Numbered from the stretch's first letter, positions 44,738 through 56,569 are shown. The stretch is DNA of 64,000 bases from Atrina japonica (GCA_030159075.1 BROG01000153.1:592501-656500); one strand, 5' to 3'. Made by a program: numbers and translations. Notes: a model not told the origin generated them from the letters alone.

Positions 44738-45129
44738 TTAAATGTCTAATACGACGACACCGTTGATAGTCCCCGATTTTGAGCCTTTATTCACTCCAAA
44801 ATTTAGAACGTCTCCCGATTTCACCCACATAGGAGGATTCAACGTTACGATGTCACCGTTTTTCGTTTGATAGGCTGTTTTTTCGACATCGTTCAAGATT
44901 AACGTCACGTTTAATTGCCCCAAAAGTCCGAGACGAAAGACGTGACCGTCGAATAACATCTTAATGCCCAGTGACGGTCTGAGTCTTCCGTTTTCACGTC
45001 GAATTGGAACGTGTTCATGATGCGACGATTTTTGGCCAAGCTGGTTACCTCTTCTTTAATGTCTTCCAAACGTTCTTCCGCCAATTCTTCCCGTTCTAAG
45101 TCTTCGTGATAGAATCCAGACATAGACAT
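44738..45129 (-). pseudogene. Polinton protein of about 130 aa, one frameshift
   Basis: An N-terminal acidic coiled-coil-like part (REELAEERLEDIKEEVT) then NTFQFDVKTED. After a shift near 44950 it continues as LGLLGQLNVTLIL and WVKSGDVLNFGVN, ending GVVVLDI. The second half is beta-rich, the first helical, which could suit a small fibre or spike protein. That is inference. Confidence 0.5.
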
Positions 45130-45195
45130 CCTTTTTTATTATTTTAAATAATTTTCTTAAACTCTAAAGAGCACGTCAAAGCGGGATACCCGTGA

Positions 45196-45826
45196 TTATC
45201 GACGAGTTTCTCCTTGCTCGTCATTTATGTCTATCGTTAATTCCGTGATGCGATCGCGTTTCAACAACCTTAAAAAAAAACGGGATGTTCGACGTTTTCG
45301 GTATAACAACTCGGAAAATTTAACGTTTGGGAACACGGTAGTGGTTTGATGACATCGTTCGGGTTGCCCGTCTTCAAACATGTCTCCCCTCGGCAAGTTC
45401 TTTTAGATGAACATTAAGTAGTTGCAGTGGTTGCAAGCTTATGCTATTTCTTGATATGATAGTTCCGGCGAAAGGATCGTTTTCACCTATTCCGAGAATC
45501 TTATTGAGTTCCGGCGGAATCTGCAGCAAATTAGACGTGTCGCCCTCGAGTCTTACTTTCATCGTATTTTTGTCCAATACTATTTTCTTGAGGTATTTCA
45601 TGAGAATTCGTTGTATATCTTTGAACGTGTACGATCCGGCGTGCACGGTATGGATTCTGGGTCTCTCTCTACCTTTGGCGTGTTGTATGGAAATATCTTG
45701 TTTTATGTTGTACAAACCGTTCCAAAAATGAACAGACTTTACTCCCACACACCACTCGTCGTTCGCGTTATCGATGTATCGAGATAGTTTCACGGGTTTA
45801 CCGATTTCCGTAACGAGATGAAACAT
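45196..45826 (-). pseudogene. Penton-like minor capsid protein of the Polinton, frameshifted
   Basis: The N-terminal part 45374-45826 starts MFHLVTEIGKPVKLS, followed by EWCVGVKSVHFWNGLYNI, IPPELNKILGIGENDPF and LQLLNVHLKEL. The frame changes near 45390 and continues to 45196 (ERCHQTTTVFPNVKF..., then ITELTIDINDEQGE). Beta-strand-rich sequence with this order and size fits the single jelly-roll penton protein reported for Polintons. It would form the capsid vertices together with the major capsid protein at 48-49.3 kb. One clear frameshift; otherwise well kept. Confidence 0.6.
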
Positions 45827-45861
45827 GTTTTTTTATAACTATTTTATTTTTTAAATAAAAG

Positions 45862-46713
45862 ATGAATGTTTACGAGTACAAGGCGGATTTGGATTTGTCG
45901 TCTTTTGACGTCTACGTCAATACAACTAAAAAGTTTCGCGCGTCGTTCGAGAATATTTTCGTAAAGTATAATAAACCGAACATCTTCGAAGACGGAACTT
46001 CGAAATATTACGCCATGTTGACGCGGTATGTATCAACATTCCGTAACTGGGAGGTTTCTGGCAGGAACCAGTTAAATTTCGCGGTATGGTGTGCCACGAC
46101 TGGATGCGGTGTGACATTGGGAATGGGAAACGGACAAACTGTCGAAATAGTTCTTTCAATTTTCACGTTTACTATCAAATTAGAAGGATCTTGAAGGAAA
46201 TCGCCGTTCATTGCCCAGTGATTCCGATTTCAATCACTACACAAAAACACCATAGACGTTTCGTTTCGGCGTACGAACGGATATGTCGTGAATTTGGGGT
46301 ATCGGTTGACACGGATTGGAAAATCAAGGGAACCATCTTCGGAAAATATAATACGAAACGGTCTACGTTCATCGCAAACCGCTCAGAAGGATTCACGCTT
46401 CCGGGTCTTGCCAGATTGGACGCTTCCATTCGCGTTTTCGCCTGGGCAGTTTTGGGCGCCTCAAGGTCAAACGAGGGCTTCCGATCGTGGACGCTGGTGC
46501 CAACCTCGCTCGATGCGCAAAAACAATTTTTATTCAATGTCGAGGATGCGATTTAATAGACCTCTCGATTTACCCGCCGATATTTCTCGCTACGAAAATT
46601 GTCTAAGATATGCAAATTCCAAACTCGATTTTGTCATCCATCCTGGGCTTTACATGTTACCCAGCAACATGGAGCTGAAAATCGTTCACACCATCACCTC
46701 CCAAACAAATTAA
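45862..46713 (+). pseudogene. Polinton protein of about 280 aa, unassigned, frameshifted
   Basis: Starts MNVYEYKADLDLSSFDVYV. After about 80 residues (ending near VWCATTGCGV) the frame shifts to 46086-46556 (FHVYYQIRRIL, AYERICREFGV, GFTLPGLARLDASIRVF, DAQKQFLFNVEDAI) and then to 46557-46713 (PADISRYENCLRYANSKLDFV, GLYMLPSNMELKI). The block GLARL...DAQKQF...LRYA...DFV is familiar from Polintons but I know no function. It may extend about 100 bp further in another frame, with a hydrophobic end. Confidence 0.55.
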
Positions 46714-46795
46714 ACCATCAAAACAGATTAAACCAAAAGTGCCACAAAAACAAGACGATCACGAAAGTCAAAAAACTGCAATTTTCGTTCTATCG

Positions 46796-47993
46796 TTAAT
46801 TTCTTTTCTTCTCTTCGTCGAGTTTCGTTAATAACAAACCGACAACGGCCATACCCAATATCCAGAGATGTTCTCCCAACCAAATTGCAGTTTTACCGAG
46901 TGTCGATAAGATCCAGGAAACGATGGAGCCTAATATACCCGGTAACGCTTCACCGAATATGGTAGCCAATCTCGCGAGCAGTTTTCCAACAGAGTCTAGC
47001 TGTTTTTTAAGCCATTCCTATAATCCACCCTCTTTGTTGGATGGTGGAGGAGGTGGTGGTTTAATCGGTTTGACATCTGGTATCTATAATTCGACTAAAA
47101 ACGCGAGTCATTCCAATGGCGGTTAAAACGCTAAAAATGGTGATTCCCTGTTCTTTGAACAGATTGGCGATTCTTTCTCTCAACGGAAGATTGTCGTCAA
47201 GTAGCCTCTTGATCGACTCTTTTATAGTAGTCAATTGCGATCGCATTTGGCCCTTGAGAATAGTGATACTCTCGTTAATCCCGTCGAGTTCACCACGCGC
47301 TTTTGTTATTTCTCTCTCGAGCCCATTCTTTTTCATCCGGATTGTTTTTGAGTCTTTCGGTCCATTCCGATATCAATCGTTCGCGTTCCACTCTTTTGGC
47401 TTCTTGACCGCGTAATTCACCACTAATGGTTCGTAAACTTTTATCCAATCCCCGCAATTCTCGTACGGATAGCAGTTCCGCGCCTCCCTCTTCCTCCACT
47501 TTATTGGCGAGGTCTTGTATACTATCCGATACATCTGATACTCCGTCGTCTAATCGTTTTATTTGCGTTTCGTCGTCGCTGTTAACTACATCCATTTCTA
47601 TTTTTTCTACAGTAGTGATTTTACGATCTACATCTTTTGCCTCTTTTATTGTCGGAAGTCTCTAACAAATTGCATTTTCTCCATCTCTTTTAATGAACTT
47701 GCCATGTTATATCTCCCAGAATTACGTTTATAATTTAGTAAAATCTTTTTACCCTCCCTATTGTAGGCATATAAATTACCTTTGTCGTCGGATGTAAATT
47801 TTAAAATTTTATCGTTACCACCCGTTTCTTTTTTCCATTCGTCCACGAGTTTATCCGTTCTTAGACGTTCTCGTTGGTCTCCTTGAGGCTCGACGGGAGT
47901 ATCTGGTAATTTATAAACATCGTTTTTAAACGATGTATCTTGATCATCATTGTTGTTAAACGATGTTTCTTTTTCCTTCGGCGTAAAGGGCAT
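46796..47993 (-). pseudogene. Large Polinton protein with coiled coil and hydrophobic C-terminus, frameshifted
   Basis: Frames in order: 47993-47646 (MPFTPKEKETSF, acidic linker, NLYAYNREGKKILLNYK), 47595-47290 (ESIQ/LANKVEEE-type coiled coil with RGLDKSLRTISGEL), 47336-47061 (long heptad-like helices, then GITIFSVLTAIGMTR) and a last part 47060-46796 with a proline run and repeated hydrophobic helices. Its start codon at 47991-47993 overlaps the first codons of the major capsid gene on the other strand. A membrane-associated or internal virion protein is plausible. Confidence 0.55.
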
Positions 47994-49258
47994 TCGTCAA
48001 ACGGTGACCGTTTCCCATAATCCCTCTAATATCGAAGAAAACCAAACGTTAACGATTCGTTTTCCCAACTTGAGTGAAAACGACGTCATCGTTCCCAGAA
48101 GTACGAGACTATGCTTCGATATGGAAGTCGTTGTAGAGGTGGTGATCTCACTAAAACGAGTGTTTATAATAATTTGGGACTGTAAACATCGGTCAAAAAA
48201 AATTGAAGTGAAGATTTCGGGAAATACCGTTCAAACAAAGATCCATCGACGATGCCGATAAAAATTTTTAGTCTATAACGATCTTTGGAAAATAGAACGA
48301 CCGTAAATATGGTCTATCAGGGAATACAGAGTGACGATCTAAATAAATTAAGGGCAAAACCCTTCAAATATGCAATGCCTCTCGATAGTAACGAATACTA
48401 CGAAATTGGCGCGGCGTTCGGTAATCGATTTTGTATTCCCTTGGATTTCGAGCGAACCCTTTTATCAAGCAGGATTACAAGAATAGATTAAAATCTACAT
48501 GTTAAACCCATTTAAACGATGCTAAAACACGTTTGTCTCGACAGACCCCGACGATGCTGATAAAACGAAACGAGTTATAAGGCAACCAACAGATCGCTTT
48601 GGAATTCGAAAAAATTACACGACGTTCAAAAAATCTCGCTCGCAGCATCAGACAAGAGGTATGCGGGAGACCAACGCTTATTTACTTCAACCAAATATAG
48701 CGATATCGCCAAAAATACGATGAGTAAAATCAGACAACACCATCCTCAATTATCAAATAAACACCCCCGCACGTTCTCTCTCGGGTATTCTGTTTCTCTT
48801 CAAGGATATTTCTAAAAATGATCCGGAAACTTTTTATAAAAAAAAAAAATCCGAGAATCACCAAAGTGGAAACAACCATTGAGGGACAACCGAACCAACT
48901 CTTCTCCGCCGGAATGAGACCTCATCACCAATTCGAAGAAATTAAAAAGTTTTTCTTGGCTTCCTTGAATCGCGAAAATATCACAGAATTAGTCGCCAAG
49001 GAACTCATGTTGAGTGAAATAACTCTAGGAAATATATCTCAAAGATCATTTTGGCCTCTGGTTAGATTTACGAACTACACCGGAAAATCATCTACACGGC
49101 ACTGGTCGTAAGCTTCAAAACCATTAGCGAAGAGTGTTTCCGTCCGAATCGAGAGAACTCCCTAAACCGATAACCGATCCCTTGGATGTTTACATTTTCG
49201 TCGTCAAAGATGGACAGATCAACATGTCGAACGGCCGTTTCGTAAGCGTCATATCTTA
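47988..49258 (+). pseudogene. Major capsid protein (double jelly-roll) of the Polinton, heavily frameshifted
   Basis: The N-terminal block RQTVTVSHNPSNIEENQTL and FPNLSENDVIVP (48000-48110) and the following pieces EVKISGNTV, YNDLWK and YGNRF/FGNRFCIPLDFE (48285-48460) are the signature of Polinton major capsid proteins. Later pieces (KRYAGDQRLF, VYIFVVKDGQ) run to a stop near 49256. No ATG is seen; the expected start codon reads ATT at about 47993. At least six frameshifts make this one of the most damaged genes. Its presence shows the ancestor could form capsids. Confidence 0.7.
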
Positions 49259-49260
49259 AA

Positions 49261-49920
49261 AAATTTGAAGTCATTAAAAAGATGTATATTCAAGAACCTC
49301 ATTCTGCCATGATCGTGGGTGCCACCGGTTGCGGGAAAACAGAGTTTGTTCTCGATCTCTTGGAAACCGAATACAAAGATTTCTTCGATCACATCGTGAT
49401 CTTGTGCCCTTCGATCGATTTCAACAGAGCCTATAAATCGAGAGAATGGATTGGGAATAATGTTAAACACCCGAAAGATAAACGCGTCGTCATCGTCAAT
49501 CCTGTTTCATCGAAAACGGGAGAAGAAAAATTACAGGAAATGTTACGTCATTTTTACGATAAATATAAAGGGACGTCCACGTTGTACATCATAGACGACT
49601 GTTCGGCGACGAAACAGATAAAAAAGAAAGCGGACGCCTTATCCATGTTGGCGTTTTACGTCGGGAAGGACATGCCAACCAATCCGTGTGGGTATTAACG
49701 CAAAGATATAATAGCGCATCAAAAGACTTTCGTACACAGGTCAAGTGGGTTGCGCTCTTTCTATAACCAAAGACAAGTTTAGCTACAACGAATGTATTTG
49801 GACGAGAACGACGCCGTCACGGAAGACAGACGAACCATAAAAAACTTGTTATCGCAACACAAACATTCTAAATTAATTTTGTGCACGGAACAACCGACGA
49901 ATTACAAGTTTGTGCAATAA
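49261..49920 (+). pseudogene. Packaging ATPase (FtsK/A32-type) of the Polinton, frameshifted C-terminus
   Basis: Walker A GATGCGKTEFVLDLL and Walker B TLYIIDDCSA lie in the open segment 49282-49698. Past a frameshift near 49690, VLTQRYNSASKDFR and then TEDRRTIKNLLSQHK lead to a TAA at 49918-49920, right at the inner edge of the right inverted repeat. The family pumps DNA into capsids. The start codon is unclear: Met at 49282 is possible but homologues begin further upstream. Confidence 0.8.
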
Positions 49921-50156
49921 CGCCTATGTCCCATCTATCGCTGCGATGTACGGAAAAATTGAATGCGTGTGCCGAAAAGCAGGAATAAGTTATCTATTTA
50001 TATCACTGGCATGGAATTTACCTGGTGACTACCAGACCGTGGATAAGTTATATATATTCATCTATATATAACTGCGATACCAGGAGATATAGCAAAGATA
50101 ATGGTTTAAATGATCCATGTACCCAGAGTGGGCTGAAGTGGGTGACATATACTACT
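49920..50156 (-). repeat. Polinton right terminal inverted repeat
   Basis: Inverse complement of 36210-36446. Outer end ...GGGTGACATATACTACT followed by TATGTA. Confidence 0.93.
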
Positions 50157-50162
50157 TATGTA

Positions 50163-52509
50163 GTATATACATTATGTCATATAATGTACATTGTTTATTA
50201 CATTTTTTAATAATTTTACTACAAAAAACTGCAATATTTACCTTCAAACTTTGGACCCGTGAAAAAAAAATAATAAAGCTTGCATGAGTTATCTCTCTTA
50301 TAGCGAACCTGCAGTCAAAGATATTTTCAAGAGTCCAATAATTACACATTTATTTAGATTATACTCACTCTGCCACTGCCGGTATTAAATCTATGCGTCT
50401 AGCCTACATGTAGTTAAACATAGAATCTTCTGCCTTGCCTACCTAGTTTTGAGTACCATAACGGTTCCAAAATGCATTGAAATATGTTCATATGAATACC
50501 TTAGTATTCTTTATGATTGAACGATGATGTAAACTCGGGTATATTTTGTGGGTTGCAAGTAAGCCAAGAGGCCTACAGAGGAGATGTACATGTAGAATTA
50601 ATGGGTTTAGTTCTTGAAAATAGATAAAATGCATATAAATTAATATAAAAATCAAATAGAAATTCTATTCAGTACAGTACTAAACAAAAAACCCAAAACA
50701 AAATACAGTCACGAAAATCAGTAATCGCGAATCTTGGTTTCCTCTAGGCCATTGTATTGTATTTTTCAATATTTCTTGGTGATTATCAAACTAACCGAAT
50801 TTTATAATCTTTAATAGATAAATGTATGTCGATAAGCGTGAAGTTTTGGTTAGTTTTGTTTACATATATACATGTAGACCTACATCTATATACTTTTTTA
50901 AACAAGGAGAACTCCTAAGTGCGCGAAAAATGGAGTCTCAAAGGTAAATAATTAACGGAATAATCTGGAATGTGGATGCACCTTTACCTACTACATGACT
51001 TCACAAGCTTGTTTAATGGTAAACAAGTTTCATAACATACAGATTTTCATGTGCAGACCTTGAAGTGCAGTTTATACCAAGGATGTCATAAACTTTAAGT
51101 AACAGGTGAAACTGTCAATATAGCAGGTTAATTTCTGTCTTTTTGTATAGAAGTCTATGTAATTTTGTCAAAAGTAGTCAGCTATTTACTGAGAGTAGGG
51201 GGTTAAATTTGCCTGTTATCACCTTCTAATGACATCCCTGCATGCATGTATTAAATTCCCTTTATTAATTGATACCAAATGTAAACTAAATGGTGAACAT
51301 AATTGGGAAGTTTTTACTCAAACTGGGGAAAAATAAGCAACTTTTGCATTGGGAATGGGTCCTTTTACTAGACCAACATGATGATGATATAAATACCTGA
51401 CTATATGATGTATTTCTCATCGTTACTGTCTGAGATTTGGTCAGTTGCTTATATAATCTTTCTAAAATCCATAGGCATCAAATTGTGTCATGAAATACTT
51501 CCATTTATTAGTCCCCCATTGGTACCAAGAGGACTATAGTTTTTGCGTTTTGTCTGTTTCATATTCCTTCCTTTCTTCCTTTTGCTTTGTCCGGGCCATA
51601 TCTTTTTCATTTATTAGTTCTTCACTGGGGGGCCTATAGTTTTGTGTTGTGTCCGACCTTTTGATTTGTCCGGGCAATATCTTCTTCATTTCTTTAACAA
51701 GGCTTTCCATATCTGGTGCAAGTATACATCTAAATCAGACAGTGTTACATAGAAAATTTGTGCTCATACCACCCTTATTTTTAAAATAACTCCCCTTTGT
51801 TGATTTTATTTGTTCAGGCCATAGCCAAATTATTTATTCATCTAGGCTTCTCATATTTGGAGCGAGTATACATCTAAAGAAGACAGTGTTGCATACAAAA
51901 GTTATGTTCCAACCATTCTAATTTTCGACTTATTTTTTTCATTCATCAGTGACATAACTGAATTATTTTGTCACATAGACTCCCCATACTTAGTACAGGT
52001 ATACATTTTAAGAAGAAAAAATCTCACATACAAAATATGCATGCATACTGCCCATTCCTGTTTTTATTATATCTTTTTTGCCATATCAAAGTTATTACTT
52101 CACATAGGGTTCCTATATTTGATACATTTAAAGATCTGAAAAAGATGGCGTGTCACATACAGAAATTGCATACCTACTTAACTACCACCCTTATTTTTTA
52201 TTTATTCCCCTTCTCATCATCTAATGATCAGATGATTTTCCTATTTTGTGGTGTTGCAGGCTAATGCAACCTCGTGTATATACCTCGTGTTTCGACAACC
52301 GTTATAAGTCCTGATTAGATGCATAATAAATGTAACATATTTACCCGTTTTATGTCCTTAAGAACATACATCAGTTAAAATGTCGATTTCCGGAACTCTC
52401 AAACTCTTGAAATCATGAAGTTTTTGACTGGTTCCGTGAACTTTAAAGTATCAAAAGTCATCTGTATCATAATACAGAGCATTTGTTTCCATGTGTTTAT
52501 ATCTGCTTT
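50163..52509. other. Gene-free region with degenerate repeats
   Basis: No gene recognised. From about 51510 it resembles a common molluscan repeat (GAGGACTATAGTTTTTGCG). Confidence 0.4.
51701..52195 (+). repeat. Degenerate tandem repeat, period about 130-140 bp, four units
   Basis: Units begin near 51701, 51844, 51978 and 52106 with versions of GGCTTTCCATATCTGGTGCA, then ATACATCTAAA(G/T)..AGACAGTGTT and CACCCTTATTTT. Identity falls along the array. Confidence 0.65.
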
Positions 52510-52750
52510 ATTTTATTACAGGGCATTCAGACTGGTAGGCAGCAGCAACATGCAGAACGAACGGAGTCTTTCAGATGTAGCAGAGGAAAGTATTGAACGT
52601 CTTGATATGTTAAGGATACATAATGAATTGACTTAAATCAAAGATACACTGACGGAAAATATCAAAAAGACTGATTTTGATGATGCTATTCAATCCCTAG
52701 TAAAACAAAAAGATTTAAAGTCTATAATATCTGAAGTAGTTGGTTAATTA
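52510..52750 (+). pseudogene. LINE ORF1-like fragment
   Basis: RSLSDVAEESIERLDML followed, after a stop at 52634-52636, by IKDTLTENIKKTDFDDAI and QKDLKSIISEVVG: a charged, coiled-coil-like sequence. It lies in the same orientation about 0.8 kb before the LINE RT at 53.5 kb and probably belongs to the same element's first ORF. Confidence 0.45.
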
Positions 52751-53539
52751 CTGGAAGCATTTTTCAGTATGCTATAGTGATAAGTATGACATAGTTTTGG
52801 CAGCGGTTCCTTTCTTTTCTACAGCTGTTTACTAGATATAGGTATGTTGTAATCATGTTATGAAGTACATGTGTTGCATGTGAAAACAAGAATAATATTG
52901 GTATTACTTGGATATTGAGACTTGTAATAATTTAGTAAATCATGTCAAATGGAAGTAAGTTTTGCCTAAAGAACAACTTGTAGTTTTCTTTTTATCTTTT
53001 CTCCATCTCTTTCATTTTTTGTTTTTGTTTTAGTCATTAAGTATTTGATTATACTATTAGCCGCGAGTTCGAAATCTTATTTGAGTTACAGAGATATGAA
53101 AATATAAATAAAAACGAAAGTGATCTTCAATTGTAAATATGTAAATAGATTATCATTCTTCTTTTTTTCATTTTTTCTTTAAATGTCTTTTCCTTTTCTT
53201 TCTCCAACTTTTTTTATTTTATGTGGATATGGTGTTTTTTGCGTTGTTGTTGATTTTCATGATTTTTTCTTTGCCTGAGAATTATTTATTTTTCTTTTCA
53301 GAAGAAATTAAGCCCATATCAATACTATCCTAACTTATATCATAAATTTTTTTCACATTTTAGATTTTGTATTTATAAACTATGTAAATGCCTCAGAATG
53401 ACATTTTCATATTGCCATCAATTTCCTTTAAGTATAATGATACGTTTTCTTCTTCTTTGTCTTCGTTTTGTATGGATATGTGGGTATGTGTATGAGAGTT
53501 GGTCTTTAAAGGTCATCTCAATGTAAGTTGTATATGTTA

Positions 53540-54960
53540 TCTGATATTGAATCTTTAAAATTAGAAGGTGAAATTACATTACAGTAGGCTGGTCAAACAC
53601 TACAAAGGATGAAAAATAATAAGTCCCCTGGAACATGACTTTTCAGCTGAAATTTTTAAAGTTTTTTGAAAGCAACTAGGTAACTTTGCTGTTCGATCAA
53701 TAAAGTTCAGTTATAACTCTGGTTCTCTTTCAATAACACAGAGGCATGGCATTATCACTTGTCTTCCAAAGTGTGACTAACCTCGACACTTTCTGAAAAA
53801 TTGGCGTCCAATATCTTTATTGAATACTATTTACAAGATTGCATCTGGTTCTATTGCACCAAGAATTAAAACTGTCCTATGCAAACTAATCCATACTGAC
53901 CAGACTTGATGTATAGCGGGAAGGTATATTTTGGAGAATATTAAGCTTATATACGATCTAGTGCAATACACTGGAGTGAAAAATATTCCTGGTCTTCTTT
54001 TAATTGACTTTGAAAAAGCCTTTGATTCCATTTCCTGGTCCTTCATTAAAAACGTTACTAAGTTCTTTAATTTTGATGAGTCCATAAGACACTGGATTTC
54101 AGTATTACTTCATCAGTGAATCGAAGTGGAAATATATCAGAATCTTTCAAATCATAGAGAGGTTGTAGGCAGGGGGACCCTCTCTCACCATATTTATTCA
54201 TCCTCTGTGTAGAAATTCAAGCAATTCAAATAAGAAATACTAAAAATGTTATGGGCATTAAAACAGGTGAAACAGAAAACAAGATATCTCCATACGCAGG
54301 TAATTCAGCACTCATTTTGGATGGAAGTCAAAAGTATCTGACAGTAGCAGTTGAAATTCTAGATAATTTTTCAAAGATATCTGAGTTGTGTATAAATTTC
54401 TCAAAAACAGAAGTTATATGGATTGAATCTAAACAATATAGCAGTGATAAAAATTAAACACCAAGTATCGTTTGGAATGGGGAAAAATAAATTTAAAATG
54501 TTAGGGATATTATTTGATGCCAATCTTGAAAATATTAATTAGTGTAATTATTTCAATAATTAAAATACGAAAACAATGGGGGGGGGGGGAATTTGACACC
54601 TATAGGTAAAAATGTAGTTCTGAAGTATGTGACACTGCCAATCCTTAATCATTTATCTATTGCTCTACCAAATCCGGGTGAATCCTTTTTAAAAGAAGTA
54701 GAGATTTTAATTTTTCTCCTTTGCTTGGGATAGTAAACCAGACAGAATCAAAAGATTTTTAATTAATATAAATTATAGATATGGGGGTTAAAATGATTAA
54801 TATTGGAATAATATCATTAGATAATCTGGTGCAAATGTGTGTATGGGTCAGTGTGAAAGTGTAGTGTCACGTCTGTGTTCTTTATTAGTGTTCAAGTTTC
54901 ATTTGTACTTCATTTGTAATAGATATATGTGTGAAAATCAATAAAATATAAATAAAAAAA
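53540..54960 (+). pseudogene. L1/Tx1-like LINE RT fragment with 3' end
   Basis: RT blocks in order: KNNKSPG (about 53620), NWRPISLLNTIYKI (about 53800), LLLIDFEKAFDSISWSFI (motif A, 54000), then the GDPLSP-type motif in a shifted frame near 54170. The expected YADD motif lies near 54290 but reads as AGNS-like, so it is altered. It continues to FSKTEVIWI (54400) and ends with a 3' UTR, AATAAA-like AATCAATAAAATATAAAT, and an A-run at 54960. Many stops; a dead copy with an internal deletion. Confidence 0.75.
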
Positions 54961-56569
54961 AATTCAGTTGATATAAAGTAAAAAGTTATATTGTCACTAG
55001 TTTGATATGTCAGCTTTAAATTCTCTCAACCATATGGCAGTCCTGGAATTAATTTACACAACACTTGCTCAAACCATTTGTTCGCGGTTGGACTCTATAA
55101 ATTTATATTTGAGGCCTAGTTTTATTTGCTTGCTAAAATTGGCGTGATTGAGCCAGCAGTATGAGTCATTACTTAAAGCCATTTTACTCATCACTGTGAC
55201 TGTAAGACAGGGAGAGAGATATCTATAGTGTATGTTTTTATGGTCTTGCTTGATCATAAATGCATGGTCCGAATTTCCAACAGTTTTTAAAGTGCCACGT
55301 ACTACATTTGTGTAATCCGACAAAGGAATCAAACTGCACATGCATCCAAGAACCATTTAACCTCCATCTAGGCATATAGAGCTATGTGGACACTGGACAG
55401 GTAATGAAATCTTCCATCACAAAATCTGGCACGATTGGGGATCAAACCAGATACCTTCCTGTTGATGATCAAATGCTCTATCACTTGAGCGCTGTTTTGC
55501 AACCGATACTGAAGGGAATGGCACACCACACTTTATCTACAAATCAAATGCATCTCAGTCCTATGGCTACTCGTATCATTATATACATGGCTACTCGTAT
55601 CATTATATACATGTTTAGTACTCCTACATCATATAAAATGTTTATAGGCAATGCTATTGAGCATGTATGTAATGTCTCTGTTAGTATTAATAACTTATAA
55701 CAAAGCATGCTCTAAGTATACACAGATCGATAAACAAGATTGGTGCTCCCTTGAAAGGTTTTGTTTAAAGGGTTTTTCAGCTGAGTGGTTCTTAAAATAC
55801 AATCTCTCAACATAGATTTCACAGTCTCTTGTTAATTCACTGATGAAGGACTTTGGCTAGTAACATCTGATCTGGCTGAGTTTTAATACATACAACAAAA
55901 GTAAAAGTGAAATGAGACAGTCCGAGTGGTCAAAGTTACTAAATACTCAAGCTCATCCAACTTTTTAGGATTTGAAAGATAAAAACACAAAATTTAAGTT
56001 GAAACTGAATATTGTTTATTGCAAACAATTGTAGGCCTAAAATTAATGATGAAAAAATATTACTCACTGGCAAAGTTAAAAAAAATATAAAAAAATAATT
56101 ATAATAAATACTAGAATTTAGAGTGAGCTACCAGTATCATACATGTACTCCAGGTATTTTTCATTATTATTTGACCAAATGTTTTTTACATGATTGAAAA
56201 AGATAACAATGAGTTTACATTTCGGCCACATCAATAATTTAAAATAAATTGAGCTAAAGTATTGGGTAAATATCGTGACTCCGGGCTTTGTCGACAGGTT
56301 CATGATGCAGTTTCGTACAGTGAGTCAAAATTTAAAATCTGTTGAAAGGTCCTAAAGTTCATTCCATTTTTAGACATTTGTCAAGTGTGTATAGCCCTAA
56401 AATGCTTTGTATTAAAACAAGTTTAAAAAAAACATGATAAACAAGCATTCAACTGAAAAGTGAAAGTTATGGTAGACTTTAATCTACAAATGTATTAATT
56501 GAGATCTTTGACCTAGGTGTCTGGGAATGAGTCTAACTCTCCTATTAATTTTGGCTATTCCCAAGACTA
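54961..56569. other. Gene-free stretch
   Basis: AT-rich. A tRNA-like GCTCTATCACTTGAGCGCTG near 55471 suggests an old SINE head on the minus strand. No protein recognised. Confidence 0.35.
55563..55610 (+). repeat. Perfect 24-bp tandem duplication
   Basis: The unit ATGGCTACTCGTATCATTAT plus ATAC occurs twice without change. Confidence 0.9.

Larger units (their letters stand above)
36210..50156. mobile_element. Polinton/Maverick element, about 13.9 kb, near complete but mutated
   Basis: Bounded by 237-bp inverted repeats that start AGTAGT(G/A)TATGTCACCC. TATGTA occurs at 36204-36209 and 50157-50162, fitting the 6-bp target duplication of Polintons if one A is shared or lost at the left junction. 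Inside are protein-primed DNA polymerase B and integrase, a packaging ATPase, a major capsid protein, a penton-like protein and about ten small genes. That set is known from Polintons, which are thought to descend from or to be virus-like agents. PolB runs inward from the left end and the ATPase and capsid genes point toward the right end; most of the middle is on the minus strand. Most large genes carry frameshifts, so it is probably not autonomous. Confidence 0.93.

Noticed and set aside
51701..52195. CRISPR-like array
   Set aside because: Units are long and degenerate with no constant spacer-repeat pattern, and the DNA is eukaryotic.
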